64,000 nt of DNA. Source: Devosia sp. 67-54. GTDB taxonomy: Bacteria; Pseudomonadota; Alphaproteobacteria; Rhizobiales; Devosiaceae. The notes below the pieces were generated by a model. That model saw only the letters and a list, made by a program, of their open reading frames with translations. It did no database searches and was not told where the DNA came from. Location of the stretch: assembly GCF_001899075.1 (NCBI RefSeq), contig NZ_MKVA01000011.1, positions 620,001-684,000 on the forward strand. Reading direction: 5' to 3'. Below are positions 41,701 to 48,630 of the stretch, one piece after another (the stretch's first letter is position 1; each line of letters opens with the position of its first letter). Position numbers and translations under genes: made by a program.

Positions 41701-42897
41701 GCCGCGCCGCTGCTGGCGCTGGTCTGCGACAACATCTCCGTCTGCCTCTACCGCCCCAGCGGCGCGCGCGTCGCGACCTTCGCCGGCCACACCGGCAAGA
41801 TCGGCGCCTTGCGCTGGAGCGCCGACGGCAGCGAGCTGGTCTCGGTCGCCCCCGGCGATCCGGTGCGCCTGTGGTCGCTCGATGCCGATCCGCAAATCAC
41901 CGCCCCCCGCACCACCGAAGCCTGGACGGCGCTCACCGCGCTCGCCGTCGAGCGGGCCGGCGGCCGCGTCGCTGCCGGCGACGAAACCGGCGCGCTCTGG
42001 CTGTGGACCGGCGACGGGCCGACACCGGGCAAGCTCGTTGTCCCCGACCTGCAGCGCAAGGTCACGTCCGTGGCCTGGCTCGGCGACGGCCGCCTCGCCG
42101 CCGTCTACGAGAACCGCGCCGTCGCCGTCTGGACTCCCGGCAAGCCGGCGCCCGACAAGCTGCTGACGCTCGACAATCTCAGCTTCTCGCGTGTCGCCGC
42201 GCTCAGCGGCGACATCCGCGCCGCCGTGCCGCTCAGCGACAAGACCATCCTCGTCCTCTCCGGCCCCGATCTGCGCGACGCCCGCATCCCCGCCGACGAT
42301 ATCGGCCTCGACCAATGGGGGCTTACTGCGGCGCCCGCCGCCAATGCCGCCTTCGTCTCCTATTCCGACGGCAGCATCCGCCGCCGCGACCTCGGCGCCG
42401 GCGGCGCCGGCACCACCATCTTCGATGCCAAGACCTCGCTCTGCGGCGCGCCCCCGACCACCGACAACAACGGCGCCAAGAGCCTCGACGTCAGCGCCGA
42501 CGGCAAATGGCTGGTGGCGACCCGCAGCGACGACCGCGTCATCGTCCACAATCTCGCCGATCCGGCGCAGCCGCTCTGCCTGGCGCTCGCCGCCCCCGAC
42601 AGTAAGACCGTGGCCTTATCGCCCGCCGGCACGCAGCTTGCCATCCTCAGCGCCACCGACCGGCTCTACGTCTTCGACCTGGCGCACCCCGACACCGCCA
42701 CCATCCTCGGCGCTCCGGCGGTGCCCGACAACTCGCCCGAGGCGATCGCCGCCGGCACCGCCCGCACCACCTCGTGGCTCGCCTGGCAGGACGAGCACAC
42801 GCTGCTGGTCGCCACCACCGCCGGCACGGTGAACGCCGTCAACCTCGACCCCGCGGCGTGGCGTGCCCGTGTGGACACCCTGAGCGTCACTCAATAG
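38734..42897 (+). CDS. TIR domain-nSTAND NTPase-TM-WD40-like repeat protein
   Basis: TIR: MGKIFISHSSANNAEALAIHDWLAENGWGDVFLDL...LILIVVSPEWARSKWCLAEFLLAKQ; P-loop ILGASGAGKSSFLRAGLLPRL; LVIAVDQAEELL; TM LTVAAAIAGVVLVAGLTAGYFIY; C-terminal beta-propeller-like repeats (TFAGHTGKIGALRWSADGSELVSVAPGDPVRLWSL). TTG start. Confidence 0.9.
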   Translation: MGKIFISHSSANNAEALAIHDWLAENGWGDVFLDLDPRRGLVAGDRWQAALKAAAEQCELILIVVSPEWARSKWCLAEFLLAKQMNKQILGVVAKPTPIAELPVELTAEWQLVDLSAPDPGWSTTISPPRYEPETTVKFSGTGLARLAAGLEKAGLDATNFNWPPDSDPQRAPYRGLKPLDADDAGIFFGRDGAIVLTLDALRGLEAAAPPRMLTILGASGAGKSSFLRAGLLPRLQRDSRHFAVLPIIRPERAALSGEHGFAAMFEAALKARGITRNRADIRAAVTAGAAAVRPLLATLAVPLDSGDGAAPATPPTLVIAVDQAEELLGADTAEAGPFLTLLADLARSDDPAVLVIFTVRSDSFESLQSRPELAGTQPHHLVDLPPVPAGSYGDIIRGPARRMSAAGRKLLVEETLVDALLADIEQGGTKDALPLLAFTLERLYTDYGADGDLQLGEYEKLGRIRGAIEAAVEQALAAADGNPAIPRDRAARLALLRRGLIPWLAGIDPETGTPRRRVARLSEVPAEARPLIELMVSQRLLATDIDKPTGERTIEPAHEALLRQWGALDGWLVEDSAALATIEALRRAATDWDANARGPEYLVHTGARLAAAGEAASGDTFAAYLTSVDRAYLDAARAAEDAAKRRARALRTRLTVAAAIAGVVLVAGLTAGYFIYTAGEAARRDAAASFATAQAEAALRAGRPEDAAKAALTALDIAPSTATRTAALTAAMAVSPNTIATVPVAGRVADTLWLDPDHLLLLNAAGTVTAVDLGMRKLAAPASLPTGPMPIALAPRGAGEAEIIYADGSIGALDGTVIAAAPRFGTDRDGEIRNVAPAADDAFAARAGTARTSADGKLVAMIGLAGDVLVRDCRSLPCVDARLAAPDAAGGAAALAGALAVRPDGAGFAVNWWPGFIALYADAQAPPDLLPLPQGVSTNGVATGMDWGGDRIALNTDAGKVVLLDPAGAAAPVVIEGGTLTPALAWSPAAPLLALVCDNISVCLYRPSGARVATFAGHTGKIGALRWSADGSELVSVAPGDPVRLWSLDADPQITAPRTTEAWTALTALAVERAGGRVAAGDETGALWLWTGDGPTPGKLVVPDLQRKVTSVAWLGDGRLAAVYENRAVAVWTPGKPAPDKLLTLDNLSFSRVAALSGDIRAAVPLSDKTILVLSGPDLRDARIPADDIGLDQWGLTAAPAANAAFVSYSDGSIRRRDLGAGGAGTTIFDAKTSLCGAPPTTDNNGAKSLDVSADGKWLVATRSDDRVIVHNLADPAQPLCLALAAPDSKTVALSPAGTQLAILSATDRLYVFDLAHPDTATILGAPAVPDNSPEAIAAGTARTTSWLAWQDEHTLLVATTAGTVNAVNLDPAAWRARVDTLSVTQ

Positions 42898-42926
42898 TGT
42901 CGTTACAAACCCTGGGGGAGGGGACG

Positions 42927-44678
42927 GTGCATCGACGACGACCATATTCGGCATGGCTGCTGGCCCTGGCGCTGTCGACCAGCCTTTGTGCGCCTCTCGC
43001 GCCGGCTTTCGCCGCCACCGTCGAGGCGCTGCCGACGGCGCCTGCCGCCCCCCTCGCCGTGCCCGGCGCCGAAGCGGGCGCCTTCCGCACCTGGGTGCAG
43101 CTCGTCTGGAATCCCGCCACCCGCCGCCTCGAGCGGTTGAGCTTCACCGCCTGGGACCCCATCCCCTCGCTCGGCCTCGAGCTGCAATGGCTCCCCGACG
43201 ATCCCGCCGGCAACCGCGCCGGCCCACTCGACGGCCGCGGCACGCTCAGCTTCCGGAAGCCCGGCGCCGCCTCCTACGATGCCGCCGCCACCCTGGCGCA
43301 ATATCGCGGCACCCTGCGCGACGGCCGCGCCGAAGGCTTCGGCGAATTCCTCGACCGCTCCGGCTTCTCCTATGCCGGCGGCTGGCATCTGGGCCTGATG
43401 GAGGGCGAGGGCCGCCTCGTCGCCGCCAATGGCGACGAATATGTCGGCGCCTTCAAGGCCGGCCGCCGCGACGGCAAGGGCGTGTTCACCGACGCCACCG
43501 GCCAGATCTTCACCGGCCGCTTCGTCAACGGCGCCGAGGCCGACGGCGTCACCCTGCAGCGCACCGCCGGCACCTATCCCGTCTATGCCGACCTGCGCAT
43601 CGGCGTCGTCACCGAGCGCCGCCCGCACAATTACGACCTCGGCTTCGATCCGATGAGCTACACCAGCAAGGCAGATGGCGACGCGCTCGACATCCTGCCC
43701 GACGACCAGCGCCTGCTCGACGTCTGGCACGGCGCCGTGCCCATCACCATGACCGACGCCGAGATCGCCGCCTTCGACGATCCCTCCACCACCCCGAGCT
43801 TCCTCGGCGCCTATGAGCGCTTCGATCCGCTGTCGCTGGTGTTCGAGCTCGAAAACAGCTCCACCGAGACCGTCTCGGTGGTCGGCGGCTTCCTCGATGT
43901 CGGCAACAGCCGTCGCGACGGCGAGCCGGCGGTGCAGGTGCGGCCGTTCCCGCGCGATCCGTGCTCGGGCGCCGTCGATTTCCTGCCCAAATTCTTCATC
44001 GACAATTTCGGCTGGTCGGCGATGGAGAACGCCTCGCTCGAGATCACCGCCGGCTCCATCGACGGCCGCAGTGAGGGCACGCCGCTCAGCGTGCCGCTGC
44101 CCGCCATCACCACCACCGCCGAGGCCAACGTCGCCGCGCAGATGACGGCGCTGGGCCTCGACACCGGCTTCCTGTCGGCCAACAAGCTGCGCTGCACCGA
44201 CCCCAACGACGAGCGTCTCTGCCTCGCCGAGCTCAGGCAGTCGGGCCGCTTCGGCAAGCTCGCCGACTACATCTCGCTCGACTACAGCACCGTGGTCACC
44301 GCCGTCCTCGGCAGCATCGACTATGACTGGACCACCTCCGACGGCGCCGTCAGCCACAAGAGCTCGCCATTCTCGGTCACCATCCCCATCGCCTCGGTGG
44401 CCAACGATGCCGAATGCGGCGAGGGCGGCGAGATCATCCCGGTGCGCCACGATCCGTTCCAGTTCCACCTCGACCAGCAGAACTACCGCATGTCGCTGCC
44501 CTTCGCCGGCGACGTCGCGCCCGGCTTCACCTCGCGCTGGCGCATCGAGCTCAGCGCTGCTGAAACGTCGCTCCACGATTTCCAGATCGTGCTGCTCCTG
44601 AGCGACGGCCGCCAGCTCGCCTCCCGCCCCATCCACCTCACCTACTTCATGCCGCCAAAGCACGACGTTCCGAAGTAG
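42927..44678 (+). CDS. Secreted MORN-repeat-containing protein of unknown function
   Basis: GTG start with G-rich RBS, signal peptide (YSAWLLALALSTSLCAPLAPAFAA), MORN-like units YAGGWHLGLMEGEGRLVAANGDEYVGAFKAGRRDGKGVFTDATGQIFTGRFVNG. Confidence 0.8.
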   Translation: MHRRRPYSAWLLALALSTSLCAPLAPAFAATVEALPTAPAAPLAVPGAEAGAFRTWVQLVWNPATRRLERLSFTAWDPIPSLGLELQWLPDDPAGNRAGPLDGRGTLSFRKPGAASYDAAATLAQYRGTLRDGRAEGFGEFLDRSGFSYAGGWHLGLMEGEGRLVAANGDEYVGAFKAGRRDGKGVFTDATGQIFTGRFVNGAEADGVTLQRTAGTYPVYADLRIGVVTERRPHNYDLGFDPMSYTSKADGDALDILPDDQRLLDVWHGAVPITMTDAEIAAFDDPSTTPSFLGAYERFDPLSLVFELENSSTETVSVVGGFLDVGNSRRDGEPAVQVRPFPRDPCSGAVDFLPKFFIDNFGWSAMENASLEITAGSIDGRSEGTPLSVPLPAITTTAEANVAAQMTALGLDTGFLSANKLRCTDPNDERLCLAELRQSGRFGKLADYISLDYSTVVTAVLGSIDYDWTTSDGAVSHKSSPFSVTIPIASVANDAECGEGGEIIPVRHDPFQFHLDQQNYRMSLPFAGDVAPGFTSRWRIELSAAETSLHDFQIVLLLSDGRQLASRPIHLTYFMPPKHDVPK

Positions 44679-44702
44679 GTATCAGCCAAGGCCGTATCGC
44701 CG

Positions 44703-44832
44703 GTGGTTGTGGCCCCCACCCTCGGTCCCTCCCCGCAAGGGGGAGGGAGGCGCTGGAACCGCATTCTCAAAGGTTTCAGTCAGGCTCCCCTCCCCCTTGC
44801 GGGGAGGGGACGGGGGTGGGGGCCATAACCAC
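44703..44832. repeat. Long imperfect inverted repeat, arms about 46 bp, between convergent genes (type A units)
   Basis: gtggttgtggcccccaccctcggtccctccccgcaagggggagggag ... ctcccctcccccttgcggggaggggacgggggtgggggccataaccac. Confidence 0.85.
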
Positions 44833-44884
44833 TAGCTTTGCGTTCCCCGACTGCCGATTGCCGACGGCCGGCATACCGCACGCC

Positions 44885-46555
44885 CTACTCCCGTCCCAGC
44901 TCGAACAGATTGGGCATCGGCAGCAGCCGCGCCGCCACCGTGCCCTGCTTGAACACCCGCACCTCCAGCAGCGCGCTCGAGCCGCGCGGCGAGCTCTGGT
45001 CGAACAGGAAATTGCCGAGCGAGAACACCATCTGCCCGGCGCCGCCCGCCACCGGCTGCACCGCTTGCGCGGCCTGGTGCGAATGCCCGCCCACCACCAG
45101 CGACACGCCGCAGCGCATGAGCTTTTGCGCGATGTCCCGCTCGCGGGCCGTCGCGGCGGCGGTGTATTCCTCGCCCCAATGCACCATCGCGACCAGCGGC
45201 GGCGCCGCGCTGAGCCGGCACACCCAGTCGAGGTCGCGAGCATCGGCGATGGCGTCGCCCACCAGCCTGCCGCCGACGAAATTCAGCGCCAGCAGGCGGA
45301 ACGCGCCCATGTCGGTCACCGTGCCGTGCTCGAGCGGCCGGATTCCCAGCCGGCCGAGCTGCGCCACCGTTTCGGCCCGCCCCTCCGGCCCCAGGTCGTT
45401 GGCGTGGTTGTTGGCGAGATCGGCGGCGACGACGTTGAGCGCTGCCAGCATCGGCGCTGCGTCCTCGGTGGTCATCAGATGTGCGTCGCGCCCGACGCCG
45501 GTCACCGGCCCGTCCAGCAGTACGCCCTCGAGATTGATCGCCAGCGGCGCCCCGCGCGTCACCGCCAGCACCGCATCGCGGATCGCCGTCCACGACTTCG
45601 GCTGCTGCAGCAGCGGCAGGAAATACCGCCCCAGCAGCACGTCGCCGGCAAAGAACAGCCGCGTCGTGTCGGCGTAGGAAAACACCGTTCCAGCCGCCGC
45701 GTCCTTGAGCCACGCCGCCACCACATAGCTCGTGGTCGAGTCCGGCCCGGTGCCGTAAGTCGCCGAATTGCCGTTGGCCAGCACCACCGGCGCGGCGCCG
45801 AACACGTCGCGCTGCAGCGCCATCTGCAGATAGGTCGCGGCCTTGCTGTCCATGTGCGCCGGCTGCAGCAGCGGCACGACCGCCTCGGGGTCGCCGGCAT
45901 CGAGCACCGCGATCGATTCCTGGTCGCGTGCGATCGCTTCCGGCAGCGGCCGGTAGTGCGAAAAATCCGTCGATTGCACGATCAGCGTATCGGCCGTCGC
46001 CAGCGGCTTGAGCAGGGCCGCCATCGCCCGCCAGTCGGCCGGCGTGGCGTTGATCGAGGCCAGCACCGGAATCACCTCGGCGCCGGGGAAGAAAAGCGCG
46101 ATGAACGGCGCCTCCGCCATCAGCCCGTGCTCGTAGTCCACCGCCGGCAGCACCTGCACCAGCCTGGTGTCGGCCGCCAGCGCCGCCACCCCCGCCGCGT
46201 CCGAGGGCACGACGCCCAGCACCGAGCGCAGCGCCTCGCGCGTTGTGCCGAACGGCGCCTGCACCTTCCGGAAATGGTCGGGCGAGATCAGGATGATGCG
46301 GCGATAGTGCCCCGCCGAGGCCGCCCAGAAGCCGCGCGCGATCAGCTCCGCCGCCAGCAGATGGTGCGGCACGGTGATGCCGCTCACCCCCGCCGGCGGC
46401 ACGAAGTCCGGCCGCTCTCTGGCGATCGCCCTGAGGATCGGCGCCGGGTCCTGCGCCGGCAGGAACGGATTGTCCGCGCCCGCCGCCACCGCGCTGCCGC
46501 AAAGCCCCACGAGCAGCCACAGCATCGCCCTCACGCCGCCCGTAAACCGTGCCAC
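44885..46555 (-). CDS. Memo/AmmeMemoRadiSam-B-like domain joined to CapA (PGA_cap) metallophosphoesterase-like domain
   Basis: N-terminal GITVPHHLLAAELIARGFWAASAGHYRRIILISPDHF...VQSTDFSHYRP (Memo-like); C-terminal LFFAGDVLLGR...INLEGVL...NVVAADLANNHANDLG...VAMVHWGEEYT...VVGGHSHQAAQ (CapA-like). Confidence 0.8.
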   Translation of the reverse strand: MARFTGGVRAMLWLLVGLCGSAVAAGADNPFLPAQDPAPILRAIARERPDFVPPAGVSGITVPHHLLAAELIARGFWAASAGHYRRIILISPDHFRKVQAPFGTTREALRSVLGVVPSDAAGVAALAADTRLVQVLPAVDYEHGLMAEAPFIALFFPGAEVIPVLASINATPADWRAMAALLKPLATADTLIVQSTDFSHYRPLPEAIARDQESIAVLDAGDPEAVVPLLQPAHMDSKAATYLQMALQRDVFGAAPVVLANGNSATYGTGPDSTTSYVVAAWLKDAAAGTVFSYADTTRLFFAGDVLLGRYFLPLLQQPKSWTAIRDAVLAVTRGAPLAINLEGVLLDGPVTGVGRDAHLMTTEDAAPMLAALNVVAADLANNHANDLGPEGRAETVAQLGRLGIRPLEHGTVTDMGAFRLLALNFVGGRLVGDAIADARDLDWVCRLSAAPPLVAMVHWGEEYTAAATARERDIAQKLMRCGVSLVVGGHSHQAAQAVQPVAGGAGQMVFSLGNFLFDQSSPRGSSALLEVRVFKQGTVAARLLPMPNLFELGRE

Positions 46556-46617
46556 CCGTCGCTCCCTTACAACCGCGCGCGCACCATGGCATGCTGTTGC
46601 GGGATTGGGGAAATTCA

Positions 46618-48630
46618 GTGAACGCTCGCCGCCTCGCGCTCTACATCGCCGTGCTGGTGCTGCTGGCGCTGCTCGGCCTCGGCCTTGCGCTCTGGGGCCT
46701 CGTCGCCTGCGCGCCGCCGCCGCTGCCGGGCGACGAGCTGTGGACCTGGCGGCAGCAACTGGGCGCCGCGTTCGGCCTCGTGACCCGCTTCGGCACCGCC
46801 GCTTGCTTCACCGCCGATCCGGCGGGCAGCGCCGCTTTGTGGATCGGCGCCCGCATCGCCGGCATCCTGCTCGTCGCTCTGGCGCTGATGGTGCTGTGGG
46901 AACTGGTCGGCCGCGAGCTGCGCCGCGCCTGGTTCCGCGCCCGCGGCGGCCATCTGCTGCTCGCCGGCGCCGCCGACGACGTGGCCGGCCTTGCCCACGC
47001 CCACCGCGCCGCCTCCGTCTATCTCGCGCCCGACCGTACCGCGCTGGCCGACTTCGCCCGCCGCCATCCCTTCGCCGAAGCGGCGCCGCTCGCCGCCCGC
47101 GCCGTGCCGCGCCAGCTCGCCCGCTTCGGCGCGCCGGCGGCGCGGCTGGTCGCCGCCGTCACCCACAACGATCTCGCCAATGTCGCTTTGGCCGAATCCG
47201 CGCTCGACCGGCCGGGCCGCGCCGAAATCCTGCTGCGCCTGGAGCAGGCCTCGGTGCGGGCGCTGTCGTCGCACCGCCTGCGCCAGCGCGCCGAGCGGCA
47301 GGGGCGCGATCTCGCCATCGTCTCGCGCACCGCGCTGCAGACCCGCCGCGGCATGGCCGCCGCCATGTCCGGCCGCTACACGCTCGACGGCGCGCCGCGT
47401 CCCCACATCGCGCTCTGCGGCACCGGCGAGGGCTTGCAGGCGGCGACGCTCGAAGTGGTGCGCCAGGGGTTCGGGCTCGATACCGACCGGCCGCTGGTCT
47501 CGATCCTGCGCACCGGCATGGCCGATTTCGCCGCCGGCGCCCTCGACCGCCTGCAGTCGAGCGAAGCTGCCGAGGTGCAGGTCACCACCGCCATCGCCGC
47601 CTCGGCCGGCAGCCTCGACCGCGCCATCACCGGCCTCGTGCTCGACGCGCCGCCGCTGCTCGCCATCCACTGCCTCGGCGCCACGCCGGAGGAAGCCGAG
47701 GCCATCGCCCTCGAATGGGAGAGCGTGCTGCTGGCGCTGCACCAGCCGGTGCCGCCGATCATCGCCTACGGCGCTTCCGACCGGCCGCTCGGCGCAACCG
47801 GCATGATCCGCGTCGCCGTGGCCCCCGATCTCGCCGAGGCCCGCGCCCTGGCCCGGCTGATGGATGCGCGTGCCGTCGCCGTGCATGCCGAATTCCTGCG
47901 CGCCCAGCGCGAGGCCCGCGGCGACAAATTCGGCAGCGCCCCGGCCGAGGCCGACTGGGCGCACCTGCCCGAGCCGTTCCGCGACGACAACCGCAACGTC
48001 GCCGACCAGATGGATTTCAAGCTCGCCAGCATCTTCATGCTCGCCGCGCCCGGCGCCGGCGGCGTGGCGCCGACGCCGGACGAAACCGAGCGGCTCGCCC
48101 GCATCGCCCACGCCCGCTGGTGGGCATCGAAGGCGCTGGGCGGCTGGCGCTATGGTCCGAAGCGCGACGATCGCGCCCAGCTCCATCCCGACATGCAGCC
48201 CTACGACCGGCTCGGCGAGCCGGTGAAGCAGAAGGACCGCGACGAGGTGGCGAGCCTGCCGCGCCTCGCCCAGCTCGCCGGCGAGGCGCTGCGCCGCGAA
48301 CGCCGCGTGGCCGTTCCGCGGCCGCTCGCGCCCGCCGCCCTCGCAACCCTCGCCGCCCATCTGCGCGCCACGCCCAAGGATCAGGTGCCGGTCGCCGTCC
48401 TACCGCTCGACACGGCCGCCATGGTGGAGATGGCGGCCGCGCTGCTGGCCGACGGCATCGCCATCGAGGCGGTGCTGGGCGCCGGCGCCGACTATGCCGT
48501 GCCGGGTCTCGCCGCGGTGCTGCGGCGCGCCTGGCGCATCCATGTGGCCTCCGGCCCCGCTGCCGCTGCGCTCGCCGCGCGCGCGTCCGAGGCCGCCAAC
48601 GACAAGGGAGCGATCGGTGCGTCTGCGTGA
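46618..48630 (+). CDS. Two-TM, TrkA-N/Rossmann-like protein with C-terminal RyR domain
   Basis: N-terminal TM helices; Rossmann-like HLLLAGAADDVAGLA and PHIALCGTGEGLQAATLEVVRQGFGLD; RyR-like LARIAHARWWASKALGGWRYGPKRDDRAQLHPDMQPYDRLGEPVKQKDRDEVASLPRL. GTG start. Confidence 0.78.
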   Translation: MNARRLALYIAVLVLLALLGLGLALWGLVACAPPPLPGDELWTWRQQLGAAFGLVTRFGTAACFTADPAGSAALWIGARIAGILLVALALMVLWELVGRELRRAWFRARGGHLLLAGAADDVAGLAHAHRAASVYLAPDRTALADFARRHPFAEAAPLAARAVPRQLARFGAPAARLVAAVTHNDLANVALAESALDRPGRAEILLRLEQASVRALSSHRLRQRAERQGRDLAIVSRTALQTRRGMAAAMSGRYTLDGAPRPHIALCGTGEGLQAATLEVVRQGFGLDTDRPLVSILRTGMADFAAGALDRLQSSEAAEVQVTTAIAASAGSLDRAITGLVLDAPPLLAIHCLGATPEEAEAIALEWESVLLALHQPVPPIIAYGASDRPLGATGMIRVAVAPDLAEARALARLMDARAVAVHAEFLRAQREARGDKFGSAPAEADWAHLPEPFRDDNRNVADQMDFKLASIFMLAAPGAGGVAPTPDETERLARIAHARWWASKALGGWRYGPKRDDRAQLHPDMQPYDRLGEPVKQKDRDEVASLPRLAQLAGEALRRERRVAVPRPLAPAALATLAAHLRATPKDQVPVAVLPLDTAAMVEMAAALLADGIAIEAVLGAGADYAVPGLAAVLRRAWRIHVASGPAAAALAARASEAANDKGAIGASA

